A stretch of 53,959 bases of DNA from NCBI GenBank assembly GCA_902789365.1, contig CADANQ010000008.1, positions 1 through 53,959 of the forward strand, given 5' to 3'. The notes under the pieces are model-generated. The model was not told the DNA's origin. It saw nothing but the letters and a program-made list of their open reading frames with translations, and did not search any database. The position numbers were made by a program, and so were the translations under genes. How positions within the stretch are numbered: position 1 is the first letter of the stretch; each line of letters opens with the position of its first letter. Below are positions 26,572 through 38,688 of this stretch, in pieces. This DNA is from an uncultured Eubacteriales bacterium. GTDB taxonomy: Bacteria > Bacillota > Clostridia > Christensenellales > Aristaeellaceae.

Positions 26572-28260
26572 TTACCGCGTTCCCGCAGCCTCCACGAAAG
26601 CGGCGGAAACATAGCCCTCAGCGTCATCCGTACATACGTGAAGCCATCCGTCCCCGGTTTCCTCCAGGACGCACAGCGCCTGCCCGTAATACAGCTGCCT
26701 GAGGACAGGCGCGTTCATCGACGGGGCGGACCTGAGATTAAGATACGAGTTTTCGCCGATATTGGTAACCGCGGCCATATACAGGGCCCGGGCGGAGGTT
26801 TTTTCAACAGGCATCAGCGTAGGCCTCGGCGTAGGCGTTGCGGCCGGACCCGGCGTCGCAAGGAATACCGCGCCGACAGGCGAAGGAAGGACATACCCGG
26901 CATAAGAAGCTTTGCGGAAGGACGCGCCGGGATAATAGAAAGCCATGATGTCTTCACAGGACATCCCGTACTCCAGGGCCATCCATTGGGCCCCCCTCTG
27001 GCTCATGCCGACGCCGTGCCCGAAGCGGCGCGCTTCGATCCAGAACGCGTCCCCGGTTTCCCTGACCGTGACAATCTCATTGTTTGACCCCATATTGATA
27101 TCCAGTTGGCCAAGGGATTCCACCGTGGGGAAAACCGGAATCCTTACGTCGACCGTACGGGTGGCCCTGGCAGTGACCGCAGGCGCTTCGACGTCAAAAT
27201 ACACTTCCTCCTCGCCGTCTTCGCCTGTCGATCCCTCATAGGCGACAAGGACTCGGAAAAGGAGTGCTTTTGAAATCATGGAGTCCGGATACATGGGATC
27301 CGCCGGCACGCAGGAAAGGATGACCATGTTCTCCGCCACGATGCCGGTGCTGTCAGGCCCGAAGGATTCCCTGACGGCGTCGGTAAGCACGGTTTCCAGA
27401 GCGCCGAACCCAAGGGACGCTGTTTTGCCGACGCGGAAGGATCTCACCGTTCCCGCCGGATTCGCCAGATCATAGGGATCCGGCTTAACGGGAAGATACT
27501 CCTGGTCGCTGCCGCCCCAGACGTGGGAAGCGCATTCGGTCTGCCCGCCGTTGCTGGCGCTGTAGTAGCATTGCAAAAGTTTCCCGCTTCTGTCATATCC
27601 GCAGATTCCCTCCGTGGCGCGTATTGCCTCCAGGGATCGGGTGTTCTGCGGCTGGATCCCGTAATATGCCTGGTCGTTGGTATTGTCGACCACGTCATAG
27701 TCGCCGTCGGAGGCGGCTTTTTTGTGCATGGCATAGGTGCGGGAACAGATGGCCTGGACCTTCAGGGCTTCGATGGGATAAGCGTCGCTCATTTCATAGG
27801 GGACCACGCCCCAAAGATATTCTTCGACGGGGGAGTGCAGGACGGCTCGCAGAAGCCCGTCCTTCAGCGTCACCGACAGATCCCCGGGGTGGAGATAATA
27901 CTCCCCGTTCAGCCGGAGGCCGTTTTCAAGACCGGTAGCCTCCGCCGGGAGGCTGTGGCGCACCAGCAGGAGCGAATTGCCGCAGTCCAGCGCCATCCCC
28001 TCATAATAAACAACAATGCGTCCGGACGACGAGGAAACGACAAGCCGGCTCCCTCGCTGGAAGGACAATCCGTTCAGCGTATAGCTGCCGTCAAGCGAAA
28101 TATCCAGCCGGTCCGTCAGCTTCAGCCTTGTCAGGAGCACGCGGATGACATTATCCGCGGTCTTTCCGGCCGCGCCGGAGCAAACGGGAAATACGGCTGT
28201 CAGAATAAAGATCAGCACAGACAGAAAAACAGCGGGACCCGTCAGACGTTTCTTTCTCAT
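26572..28260 (-). CDS. SpoIID/LytB-domain secreted protein with SH3 tail
   Basis: 562 residues. Signal anchor at about 8-30, a GxxR/beta-rich segment, then a SpoIID/LytB domain (about 125-430) with YLWGVVPYEMSDAYPIEALKVQA, RTYAMHK, YYSASNGGQT and GHGVGMSQRGAQWMA, and after a Pro/Thr linker an SH3 domain (about 495-555). SpoIID is a peptidoglycan lytic transglycosylase acting on denuded glycans in sporulation; non-sporulation relatives (LytB type) modify cell wall in vegetative growth. No other sporulation gene is nearby, so the latter is more likely. The next gene upstream on the strand is a lipid kinase, 92 bases away. Confidence 0.9.
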   Translation of the reverse strand: MRKKRLTGPAVFLSVLIFILTAVFPVCSGAAGKTADNVIRVLLTRLKLTDRLDISLDGSYTLNGLSFQRGSRLVVSSSSGRIVVYYEGMALDCGNSLLLVRHSLPAEATGLENGLRLNGEYYLHPGDLSVTLKDGLLRAVLHSPVEEYLWGVVPYEMSDAYPIEALKVQAICSRTYAMHKKAASDGDYDVVDNTNDQAYYGIQPQNTRSLEAIRATEGICGYDRSGKLLQCYYSASNGGQTECASHVWGGSDQEYLPVKPDPYDLANPAGTVRSFRVGKTASLGFGALETVLTDAVRESFGPDSTGIVAENMVILSCVPADPMYPDSMISKALLFRVLVAYEGSTGEDGEEEVYFDVEAPAVTARATRTVDVRIPVFPTVESLGQLDINMGSNNEIVTVRETGDAFWIEARRFGHGVGMSQRGAQWMALEYGMSCEDIMAFYYPGASFRKASYAGYVLPSPVGAVFLATPGPAATPTPRPTLMPVEKTSARALYMAAVTNIGENSYLNLRSAPSMNAPVLRQLYYGQALCVLEETGDGWLHVCTDDAEGYVSAAFVEAAGTR

Positions 28261-28352
28261 GGACTAAAAATCCTTTCTGCCGCGTTTCTCCTGCCGGCGG
28301 GATGTCTTCCGAACGGAAACGGCGAAAAACAAATGCGAACAGGCGCCGGAAT

Positions 28353-29243
28353 TCAGGCTTCGCCGTCTCCCGCGGGACGATGGATCCTCAGCGCGCCAGG
28401 CAGGATGCTTACCTCCGCTTTCTCCATTTCAAGAATCTCGCCGTCAACGTTGACAAACATACCCGGCGATGAAAAAACAACGCTATTTGCCTGAAGACTG
28501 AAGGTTTCGGGAAAATCAAGAATCTTTCCCTTCATCAGTCCCAGAAGCCTGCCGGGGAGCTTCAGCTTCTTTATTCTGCGGACTCCCGAAACATCAAACA
28601 GACCGTCGTATGGAATGGCTTTCGGAGCAATCGGGATGCCGCCGCCGATAATCTTGCCGAGCGCCACGGAAAAGACCGTCAGCTCTTCTTCGCTTTCCGT
28701 ACCGCAGTCTGTTTTCAGGGTGACCCGATAGGTCCGGTAATGAATCAGCGCCGAAAGGACGCCCAGAAAATACGGAAGCAGCCCGTTCATATGTTTTCTT
28801 AAGCCCTCGCTTCTGCGCAGCACGTCGACGTCGAAGCCGGTGCCGATCTCGTTGACGAAAACCCTGCCGTTGATCACTCCCGCGTCGGTGGCGCGGGCGG
28901 GTTCATTCAGGAATACATCCAGCGCCTTCATCGGGTCAGGGGGGATCTTCAGCGTTTTGCAGTAATCGTTCCCGGTCCCTGTCGGGATGATCGCCATGGC
29001 CGCTTCCTTGCCGGCAAGCGTTCCGGCAATCTCCGACACCGTGCCGTCGCCGCCCATGGCGATGACCGTATCGCAGCCGTTCCCGACGGCTTCCGCGGCC
29101 AGAGCGGACGCGCGCCCCGGGCCGTCGGAATATATGACCTGATGCTCAAGGCCCCTCTGCGAAAGGATCCTGCCGGCTTCCTCGCAGACGCGCCTTGTTT
29201 TTTCCGCACTGCCGCTTACGGGGTTGCAGATGATCGCTATCAT
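28353..29243 (-). CDS. Diacylglycerol kinase-family lipid kinase (YegS/BmrU type)
   Basis: 296 residues. DAGK catalytic domain: IICNPVSGSAEKTRRV, the nucleotide loop AMGGDGTVSEIAGTL, PTGTGNDYCKTL, and FVNEIGTGFDVDVLRRSEG. These enzymes phosphorylate diacylglycerol or related lipids with ATP at the inner membrane face, recycling lipids released by lipoteichoic-acid synthesis. The ribosome site is weak (GGAAAGTGAGAG). It precedes the SpoIID-like gene on the same strand and could share its transcript. Confidence 0.92.
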   Translation of the reverse strand: MIAIICNPVSGSAEKTRRVCEEAGRILSQRGLEHQVIYSDGPGRASALAAEAVGNGCDTVIAMGGDGTVSEIAGTLAGKEAAMAIIPTGTGNDYCKTLKIPPDPMKALDVFLNEPARATDAGVINGRVFVNEIGTGFDVDVLRRSEGLRKHMNGLLPYFLGVLSALIHYRTYRVTLKTDCGTESEEELTVFSVALGKIIGGGIPIAPKAIPYDGLFDVSGVRRIKKLKLPGRLLGLMKGKILDFPETFSLQANSVVFSSPGMFVNVDGEILEMEKAEVSILPGALRIHRPAGDGEA

Positions 29244-29353
29244 TGTCTCTCACTTTCCTTCCCGGTCGGGACGGCGCCGCGCTTCCGCAGCTGTTTTTTA
29301 TCCCGGCTTTAACGAATTTCCTTTCTCTCCGGGAGAGAGTCGGGATTTTATCG

Positions 29354-29382
29354 TTGTAATGGACACGAAAATATATTATAAT
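29354..29382 (+). promoter_or_regulatory. Promoter of upp
   Basis: TTGTAA at 29354-29359, 17-base spacer, TATAAT at 29377-29382, about 50 bases upstream of the start. A small CTCTC-CGG-GAGAG hairpin sequence (29325-29337) precedes it. Confidence 0.75.
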
Positions 29383-29413
29383 AATTCGGTTGAATCGTCA
29401 ATTTTTCGGTTAA

Positions 29414-30064
<651 letters not shown>

Positions 30065-30085
30065 CCCGAAGCGGGCAAATTCTCC

Positions 30086-30114
30086 TTGCTTTTTCATCTG
30101 TTAACCGCTAAAAT
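30086..30114 (+). promoter_or_regulatory. Promoter of the ATP synthase operon
   Basis: TTGCTT at 30086-30091, 17-base spacer, TAAAAT at 30109-30114, in the 100-base gap after upp. The atp genes may thus be transcribed both with and without upp. Confidence 0.68.
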
Positions 30115-30164
30115 CATACTATTATCCGGCCGTCAGCCGGCGGGATTGCGGGAGGAGGGACGAA

Positions 30165-30620
30165 ATGAAGGCCGATCGGACAGTTCTGAAAGAAACCGGG
30201 CGTACGGCCGCCTTCACATTCATCCTGACTCTCGCCATGCACGCGGTTTTCCTGATCGTCTCCCGGTGGAACCTTGCCGTGCTCTGGGGCAGTCTTCTGG
30301 GCTTTGCGGGCGCGGTCGCCGACTTTTTCCTGCTGGGGCTCGGCGTGCAGAAAGCGGTTTCAAGCGATGAAAAAACCGCGAAAAACATCATCCGCATCAG
30401 CCAGCAGGGACGTCTGATGATGCTGGCGGTCATTCTTGTGATCGCGTTTGCCGTCCCCGCGTTCAATAAGCTTGCGGCGATCCTGCCGCTGTTCTTCCAG
30501 AAGATCGGGGTCCGTCTCCGCGCGCTGTTTGACCCGGAGATCAGGAAGCCCGGATCCGGAAACAAGGGAACTTCCCTGCCGGATATCGAAACGATCGAAA
30601 ACGGAGGTGACGCGCCTTGA
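30165..30620 (+). CDS. atpI: ATP synthase subunit I-like membrane protein
   Basis: 151 residues with four predicted membrane helices (about 17-36, 40-62, 85-105, 106-118). Sequence is weakly conserved, but size, topology and place before atpB are those of ATP synthase protein I, which helps assemble the c-ring. A GGGAGGAGGG ribosome site precedes ATG 30165. Its stop overlaps the atpB start by four bases. The C terminus carries a charged extension (LFDPEIRKPGSGNKG). Confidence 0.78.
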   Translation: MKADRTVLKETGRTAAFTFILTLAMHAVFLIVSRWNLAVLWGSLLGFAGAVADFFLLGLGVQKAVSSDEKTAKNIIRISQQGRLMMLAVILVIAFAVPAFNKLAAILPLFFQKIGVRLRALFDPEIRKPGSGNKGTSLPDIETIENGGDAP

Positions 30621-31528
30621 ATGCCCGCAGCCTGCGTTTCAGGGCGGTGGATTTCCTGTATCTGTGCATGATGATCCTTCCGCTTGTGGCGGCGATGGCG
30701 CTGAAGGTTTGCTTCAGCGTTTCCGGAGACGGCGTCCAGATCGCCGGCGCGCAGATTTATTTCACCGTCCCGATGCCCCTGATGGACATGCCGCTTACGG
30801 AAGCCCAGACCAATTCGTGGATGGTAATTCTCTCCGTCTGGGGTCTTTGCCTGTATATGACTCACGGCCTTAAGGTCAGGGCGGATACAAAGCGCCAGCA
30901 TCTCGCCGAATGGTGCGTTACCATGTGCAAAAAGCTCGTCAACGAAAACATGGGCGGCTTTTTCGCGGGATATACCCCCTTTATCGGCGCGATTATGGCC
31001 ATCTCGCTGTTTTCAAGCCTCCTGAGTCTTTTGGGGCTGTTCGCGCCGACCTCCGACCTGAACGTTGTCGCCGGCTGGGCCATATTGGTGTTTGCCCTGA
31101 TCACCGCGGCCAAATGCCGCTGCGGTCCGCTGCTTTACATGAAATCCTTCTGCGAACCGATTCCGGTGATGCTGCCGATGAATATCATCAGCGAGCTTGC
31201 CACGCCGATATCCATGGCTTTCAGGCACTACGGGAACGTCATGAGCGGCGCAGTCATCTCTGTGCTGGTTTCCTCGGCCCTGACTTCCCTTTCCCGTATG
31301 CTTCTGGGCTGGCTGCCCGGGGTGCTCGGGGATATCCCGTTCCTCAGGGTGGGCATCCCCGCGGTCCTGTCCATTTATTTCGACGTGTTCAGCGGCTGTC
31401 TTCAGGCCTTCATCTTCGCCATGCTGACCATGCTGTACGTGTCCGGCGGATTCCCGATGGAAGAATACCAGAGGCGAAAGGCCGACGGCAAACATTCCGC
31501 GAAAAAAGCAGTCCGTGAGACTGTTTGA
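30617..31528 (+). CDS. atpB: ATP synthase Fo subunit a
   Basis: 303 residues, longer than many (about 220-270). Six or so membrane helices. The essential Arg is in ELATPISMAFRHYGNVMSG, matching the SLxxRLxGN motif of helix 5, and LQAFIFAMLTMLYV is the terminal helix. It forms the half-channels that load and unload ions from the c-ring. The start overlaps atpI. An N-terminal extension and a Cys-containing loop (KCRCGPLLYMKSFC) look unusual. Confidence 0.92.
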   Translation: MNARSLRFRAVDFLYLCMMILPLVAAMALKVCFSVSGDGVQIAGAQIYFTVPMPLMDMPLTEAQTNSWMVILSVWGLCLYMTHGLKVRADTKRQHLAEWCVTMCKKLVNENMGGFFAGYTPFIGAIMAISLFSSLLSLLGLFAPTSDLNVVAGWAILVFALITAAKCRCGPLLYMKSFCEPIPVMLPMNIISELATPISMAFRHYGNVMSGAVISVLVSSALTSLSRMLLGWLPGVLGDIPFLRVGIPAVLSIYFDVFSGCLQAFIFAMLTMLYVSGGFPMEEYQRRKADGKHSAKKAVRETV

Positions 31529-31828
<300 letters not shown>

Positions 31829-31858
31829 ACCGATCGGTCCGTAACCGGAGGGGTCAGA

Positions 31859-32374
31859 ATGCAGTCACTGGATATTATTTCCGTCAATATATGGAATATC
31901 CTGATATCGCTGGTCAATCTGTACATCCTGTACAGGATTGTCAGGCATTTCCTTTTCAAACCGGTGCAGAAGGTCCTGGACCAACGGCAGCAGGAGATTG
32001 ACGACCGGTACGCCCGGGCCGAAAAAGCCAAGGCGGACGCCGAGGAAAGCAAAAAAGCCTGGCAGGCCCGGATGGACGCCGCCGGCATGGAAGCCGACGA
32101 GCTTCTCCGTTCCGCTTCGGAAAACGCCAGGAGCGCAGGCGACGCGATGATGAAGGACGCCCGGGACAAAGCCGAAGTGATTGTCAGGCAGGCGGAGGAA
32201 GCCGCCCGGCTCGAAAGACGCAAGGCCGAGGAAGGAATCCGTTCCGAGCTGGCCGGACTCTCCACGGCGCTGGCGTCCAGGATGATCGGCCGCGAGGTCC
32301 GCGAGGCGGACCACAGGGCGATGATCGATGAGTTCATCGAGGAACTGGGGGATAGCGTTGAACAAAATCAGTAA
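31859..32374 (+). CDS. atpF: ATP synthase Fo subunit b
   Basis: 171 residues. One N-terminal membrane helix (about residues 8-28, IWNILISLVNLYILYRIV) followed by a long charged coiled coil (YARAEKAKADAEESKKAWQ onward) rich in Ala, Glu, Lys and Arg. It forms the peripheral stalk linking subunit a to F1. GGAGGGG precedes ATG 31859. Its last 17 bases overlap atpH. Confidence 0.95.
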   Translation: MQSLDIISVNIWNILISLVNLYILYRIVRHFLFKPVQKVLDQRQQEIDDRYARAEKAKADAEESKKAWQARMDAAGMEADELLRSASENARSAGDAMMKDARDKAEVIVRQAEEAARLERRKAEEGIRSELAGLSTALASRMIGREVREADHRAMIDEFIEELGDSVEQNQ

Positions 32375-32888
32375 GGAGTATGCCGCGGCTTTGTTTGCGC
32401 TCGCCAGGGAAAGCGGAAGGGAAGCTTCTTTCGGTTCGGCCCTTAAAACGGTCCAGAAGCTGTTTGAGGAAAACCCCGAATATCAGGAGCTTCTGAACAC
32501 GCCCGCCATCCCGGCGGGGGAGAAGGCGCGCCTTGCGGAGAAAGCCTTCGGGAATGCCGTTCCCGAGGAGATTCTGTCCGCGATCCGGATTCTGTCGGGA
32601 AAAGGATATATCATGGAATTCGGCAGAATCACCGCCGAGTACGCCGCGCTGCTGGACCAGATGAACCGGGTGTCCGCCGCGGAGGTGCGAAGCGCCGTCC
32701 CCCTGAGCCCGCCGGAAAAGGACAGGCTTCGGAAAAAGCTTGAAAAACTGACCGGGCACAGTGTCGTGATAACTTACGCGGAGGATCCTTCGCTGCTCGG
32801 CGGAGTCGTGGTGGAAATCGACGGCAAGGTGATCGACGGAAGTGTCCGCACGAAACTGCGTCAGGTAAAGGAAGTGATTGGCGGATGA
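32358..32888 (+). CDS. atpH: ATP synthase F1 subunit delta
   Basis: 176 residues from TTG 32358, chosen because the family starts just before a [11 protein letters not shown] motif; an upstream in-frame ATG at 32328 would deepen the overlap with atpF and adds non-conserved residues. Helical N-terminal domain and C-terminal [25 protein letters not shown] motif. It ties the b-subunit stalk to alpha at the top of F1. The stop overlaps atpA by four bases. Confidence 0.93.
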   Translation: MNKISKEYAAALFALARESGREASFGSALKTVQKLFEENPEYQELLNTPAIPAGEKARLAEKAFGNAVPEEILSAIRILSGKGYIMEFGRITAEYAALLDQMNRVSAAEVRSAVPLSPPEKDRLRKKLEKLTGHSVVITYAEDPSLLGGVVVEIDGKVIDGSVRTKLRQVKEVIGG

Positions 32889-34378
32889 GCGCAAGCGCGC
32901 AGGAACTGAGCAGCATCATCAAAGAACAGATTCGCAATTATTCGTCGCGTCTCGAAATGAGGGAGACCGGCACCGTTGTGCTGGTCGGCGACGGAATCGC
33001 CAGCGTATACGGTCTCAGGGAATGCATGGCGGGCGAGCTGCTCGAATTTGACGACGGATCCACGGGTCTCGCTCAGAACCTTGAGACGGATACCGTCTCC
33101 GTCGCCGTATTGACCGTAGGCGACGGCATTCACGAGGGGACCGGGGTCCGCAGGACCGGGAAGGTGCTCTCCGTGCCCGTCGGGGAAGCGCTCCTCGGCC
33201 GTGTGGTGGACGCCCTCGGACATCCCATCGACGGCAAGGGCCCCGTTGATGCCCTCGAGGAGAGGCCCATCGAATCCGAAGCCCCCGGGATTATCGAGAG
33301 GGAACCCGTGCATGTTCCGATGCAGACGGGGATCAAGGCCATCGACAGCATGATTCCCATCGGCCGCGGGCAGCGCGAACTGATTATCGGCGACCGGCAG
33401 ACCGGCAAGACGGAAATCGTCATCGATACCATCCTGAACCAGCGCACCTCGGACGTCATCTGCATCTATGTGGCCATCGGTCAGAAGAAATCCTCCGTCG
33501 CCCAGTTGGTCCGCGAGCTGGAAATGAACGACGCCATGTCCTATACCACCGTGGTGTGCGCCTCCGCCTCCGAATCCTCGCCGCTTCAGTATGTGGCGCC
33601 CTATTCCGGATGCGCCATGGCGGAGTATTTCAGGGCCAAGGGACGGGACGTGCTGATTATTTACGACGACCTGTCCAAGCACGCGGTCGCGTACCGGGCA
33701 CTTTCCCTGCTGATCAGGCGCCCGCCGGGACGCGAGGCGTTTCCCGGAGACGTCTTCTATCTTCATTCCAGGCTTCTGGAACGCGCCGCCTGCGTATCAA
33801 AAGAATACGGCGGCGGGTCGATTACCGCCCTGCCCCTGATCGAGACCCAGGCCGGCGACGTTTCCGCCTATATTCCCACCAACGTCATCTCCATCACGGA
33901 CGGCCAGATCTTCCTCGAGACCGAGCTTTTCCATTCCGGAATCATACCGGCGATCAACCCGGGCATCTCCGTAAGCCGCGTCGGCGGCAGCGCCCAGCTG
34001 AAGGGAATGAAAAAGGTCTCCGGTCCGCTGAAGCTTTTGTATTCCCAGTACCGTGAACTGAAGGCCTTCGCCCAGTTCGGGAGCGATCTGGACGAGGATA
34101 CCAAAGCCCGTCTGGCCCTGGGCGAGCGCATCGTGGAGGTCCTCAAGCAGCCGCGCCAGCACCCCGTCCGTCCCGGCTGTCAGGTGGCGGTGATTTATGC
34201 CGTAACCGAAGGATACCTGAACGATGTCCCGGTCAACAAGGTACAGGAATGGGAAAAACAGCTTTACGTCTATCTTGAGGAACGCTATACGCCGCTTCTG
34301 GAGAGGATAGAACAGGGTTATTTTGAGGATGAGGACATCGCGGCCCTGAAAGAAGCCGTTGCCGGGATGAAGAGGTAA
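32885..34378 (+). CDS. atpA: ATP synthase F1 subunit alpha
   Basis: 497 residues, normal length. P-loop [54 protein letters not shown] and [31 protein letters not shown] are classic alpha-subunit motifs. It carries the non-catalytic nucleotide sites of F1. ATGA overlap with atpH; atpG follows five bases after the stop. Confidence 0.98.
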   Translation: MSASAQELSSIIKEQIRNYSSRLEMRETGTVVLVGDGIASVYGLRECMAGELLEFDDGSTGLAQNLETDTVSVAVLTVGDGIHEGTGVRRTGKVLSVPVGEALLGRVVDALGHPIDGKGPVDALEERPIESEAPGIIEREPVHVPMQTGIKAIDSMIPIGRGQRELIIGDRQTGKTEIVIDTILNQRTSDVICIYVAIGQKKSSVAQLVRELEMNDAMSYTTVVCASASESSPLQYVAPYSGCAMAEYFRAKGRDVLIIYDDLSKHAVAYRALSLLIRRPPGREAFPGDVFYLHSRLLERAACVSKEYGGGSITALPLIETQAGDVSAYIPTNVISITDGQIFLETELFHSGIIPAINPGISVSRVGGSAQLKGMKKVSGPLKLLYSQYRELKAFAQFGSDLDEDTKARLALGERIVEVLKQPRQHPVRPGCQVAVIYAVTEGYLNDVPVNKVQEWEKQLYVYLEERYTPLLERIEQGYFEDEDIAALKEAVAGMKR

Positions 34379-34383
34379 AAACC

Positions 34384-35187
34384 ATGCCTGACACGAAACA
34401 ACTGCGCAACCGCATCAGAAGCGTCAATTCCACGCTGCACCTGACGCACGCGATGGAATTGGTCGCGGCCTCAAAAATCAAAAAGGCCTCGGAGAGGATG
34501 TCGGGAAGCAATGAATATGCGCGTGCAGCTGCGGAAGCGATGGCTGTCCTGTCGGCGTGTCCCGCCTGTGAAAAAAGCCCTTATCTGAGGAGCGGCGCCT
34601 CGGACGAGATCCGCCTTATGGTTATCGCCGGCGACCGGGGCATGGCCGGCGGCTACAACGCGAACATCTACCGTCTGGCCAGGGAATACCCCGACGCGAA
34701 GATTATTCCCGTCGGAAAACGGGCCTTTGAACGCTATGGCGGCGAAGTCCTGTACGGCGCCGAAGCCTTTTCGACTTCGGACGCGCGAAAGATCGCCGAA
34801 AAGCTCTGCGTGGATTTTCTTGAAGGAGCTTTCGGGCGGTTCGGGATCCTCTATACCCGATACGTCTCCATGATGCAGCAGGAAGCGTCCGTCCGCTGGA
34901 TCCTTCCTCTTGACAAAAGCGAGGCTCATTCCGGAAAGGACATCCTGTTTGAACCCGACGAGGCTTATGTCATGTCCTCCCTGGTGCCGGAATACGTAAC
35001 CGGCATGATCATGGCGTCGGTGCGGGAAAGCTTCGCTTCCGAGGTGGCGGCCCGGCGGATGGCCATGGATTCGGCGGGGAAGAACGCAAGACAGATGATC
35101 GATGATCTGAAAATCAAGTACAATCGTGCCCGCCAGGGAGCGATTACTCAGGAAATTACCGAGATTGTTGCCGGCAGCGGCAGTTAA
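34384..35187 (+). CDS. atpG: ATP synthase F1 subunit gamma
   Basis: 267 residues, slightly short for the family (about 285). The N-terminal helix (LRNRIRSVNSTLHLTHAMELVAASK region) and C-terminal helix (ARRMAMDSAGKNARQMIDDL, then YNRARQGAITQEITEIV) form the central shaft, with a Rossmann-like middle (GDRGMAGGYNANI). It transmits rotation between the c-ring and the catalytic sites. Confidence 0.97.
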   Translation: MPDTKQLRNRIRSVNSTLHLTHAMELVAASKIKKASERMSGSNEYARAAAEAMAVLSACPACEKSPYLRSGASDEIRLMVIAGDRGMAGGYNANIYRLAREYPDAKIIPVGKRAFERYGGEVLYGAEAFSTSDARKIAEKLCVDFLEGAFGRFGILYTRYVSMMQQEASVRWILPLDKSEAHSGKDILFEPDEAYVMSSLVPEYVTGMIMASVRESFASEVAARRMAMDSAGKNARQMIDDLKIKYNRARQGAITQEITEIVAGSGS

Positions 35188-36866
<1,679 letters not shown>

Positions 36867-36910
36867 ATACCCGCTTTGTCAAAAATAATGAAAAAGGAGA
36901 TATATCCGCT

Positions 36911-38107
36911 ATGAAAATCCTGATCGTCAACGCCGGTTCTTCCTCCCTTAAGTATCAGCTGATCGACATGGACGACGAAAGCACCCTGGCCAAGGGCCTC
37001 GTCGAAAGGATCGGCATCGCCGGCAGCCGCCTGGAGCAGAAAGCCAAAGGCGAGAAATACGAGATCAGCCGGCCCCTGAAGGACCACGTCGAAGCCTGCA
37101 AGCTGATGCTGAGCGCCCTGACAGACAAGGAGCACGGCGTTGTCGGCAGCATGGATGAGATCGGCGCCGTCGGACACCGCGTGCTGCACGGCGGAATGAA
37201 GTTCACCAAATCGGTGATCATCGATGACAACGTGATCGAAGCCATCAAGGAAAACATCCCTCTGGGACCGCTTCATAACCCCGCAAACCTGATGGGCATC
37301 CGAGCCTGCCAGGAAGTGATGCCCAACACCCCGATGGTCGCGGTGTTCGACACGGCGTTCCACCAGACCATGCCCCCCAAAGCGTACCTGTACGGTCTGC
37401 CCATGGATTACTTCAACCGCCTGAAGGTCCGCCGCTATGGCTTCCACGGCACCAGTCACCGCTATGTCAGCGCCAGGACCGCCGAATTCCTCGGGAAAAA
37501 GCCCGAAGAACTCCGCCTGATCACCTGCCATCTGGGGAACGGTTCCTCCATCTGCGCCGTTTATCACGGCCACTGCGTCGACACTTCCATGGGCATCACG
37601 CCTCTGGAGGGCGTTATCATGGGCACCCGCTCCGGCGCCATGGACCCCGCCGTGGTCCAGTTTGTGTGTGACAACGACCATATCTCCGTCGATGAAATGC
37701 TCGAAATCTGCAATAAAAAGAGCGGTCTGCTGGGCATCAGCGGCGTTTCCAGCGATATGCGCGACGTAATGAAGGCCGCGGACGAGGGCAACGAACGCGC
37801 CAAAGTCGCGGTCGACATGCTGGTTTACGGCGTCAAGAAATACATCGGCGCCTATGCCGCGGCCATGGGAGGCGTAGACGCGATCGTGTTCACCGCCGGA
37901 ATCGGCGAAAACAACGCCCAGCTTCGTGAAATGATTATGGACGGCATGGACTTCCTCGGCTGCAGGATCGATCCGGAGAAGAACGCGGTGCGCGGCGAGG
38001 AGAGAATCATCTCCACGGACGACAGCAAGGTCAAGATCCTTGTGATCCCCACCAATGAGGAAATTGCCATCGCGAGGGATACACTGGCCCTGGTGACCGG
38101 CAAATAA
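36911..38107 (+). CDS. ackA: Acetate kinase
   Basis: 398 residues. MKILIVNAGSSSLKYQLI start, GHRVLHGG, FDTAFHQTMP, YGFHGTSHRYVS, HLGNGSSI, DTSMGITPLEGVIMGTRSG and FTAGIGENN motifs of the acetokinase family. It makes ATP and acetate from acetyl phosphate. AAAGGAG precedes ATG 36911. It is 44 bases after atpC and could be read from the ATP synthase transcript; phosphotransacetylase is not in the window. Confidence 0.99.
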   Translation: MKILIVNAGSSSLKYQLIDMDDESTLAKGLVERIGIAGSRLEQKAKGEKYEISRPLKDHVEACKLMLSALTDKEHGVVGSMDEIGAVGHRVLHGGMKFTKSVIIDDNVIEAIKENIPLGPLHNPANLMGIRACQEVMPNTPMVAVFDTAFHQTMPPKAYLYGLPMDYFNRLKVRRYGFHGTSHRYVSARTAEFLGKKPEELRLITCHLGNGSSICAVYHGHCVDTSMGITPLEGVIMGTRSGAMDPAVVQFVCDNDHISVDEMLEICNKKSGLLGISGVSSDMRDVMKAADEGNERAKVAVDMLVYGVKKYIGAYAAAMGGVDAIVFTAGIGENNAQLREMIMDGMDFLGCRIDPEKNAVRGEERIISTDDSKVKILVIPTNEEIAIARDTLALVTGK

Positions 38108-38129
38108 GCCAAAGGCAGGTAACCTGACA

Positions 38130-38600
38130 ATGCCCGCATTTTTTCATCTGTTCGGCCGCAGGACCATGTACAGCGATGGGATTATCGACCTGTCGGCGTC
38201 TTCGCGGGACGAAACGGATGAAAAATGCGGCATTGTTGATTGTTATGCCTTTGATATCCATCCGGCGGGATCCCGCAGATATGCGGGTTATATCAGCATC
38301 CGCCTGGGAGAAAGCCCGGAGCTTTACTATCTGGGTCACGTCGGATACAGAGTGGAAGAAATGTACCGGGGAGACCATTTTGCCCTGAGAGCCTGCAGGC
38401 TGCTGGAACCGTTCCTGGCGGGGATGCGCATTCGCAGCCTTGTCATCACCAACGATCCGGACAACCTCGCCTCAAGAAAAACCTGCGAAGCCCTGGGCTG
38501 TACTTTGGAAAGGACGACGCCGGTGCCCCAGGCATACAGGTATATCGTCAGCGGCTCCACCGCCAAATGCCGATATCTTTGGATGCCGAAAGGAAAATAA
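38130..38600 (+). CDS. GNAT-family N-acetyltransferase
   Basis: 156 residues, or 144 if translation starts at ATG 38166 (GCAGGA upstream); the two starts cannot be separated confidently. The GNAT core is visible: AGYISIRLGESPELYYLGHVGYRVEEMYRG (strands 2-4), HFALRACRLLEP (acetyl-CoA helix) and the late ITNDPDNLASRKTCEALGC motif. Substrate unknown. It follows ackA by 22 bases, so cotranscription is likely. Confidence 0.82.
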   Translation: MPAFFHLFGRRTMYSDGIIDLSASSRDETDEKCGIVDCYAFDIHPAGSRRYAGYISIRLGESPELYYLGHVGYRVEEMYRGDHFALRACRLLEPFLAGMRIRSLVITNDPDNLASRKTCEALGCTLERTTPVPQAYRYIVSGSTAKCRYLWMPKGK

Positions 38601-38688
38601 TCGCGCCCTGCGTAATTTCCGCCGCGCTTATCATCAAATAAGAGGGAATGAAGTCTGCCCGTCTTATTTCAGGAAGGATACCATCTGC

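Noticed and set aside
26572-28260. Evidence that the organism sporulates from the SpoIID domain
   Set aside because: SpoIID/LytB domains also occur in non-sporulating bacteria, and no other sporulation gene is in the window.
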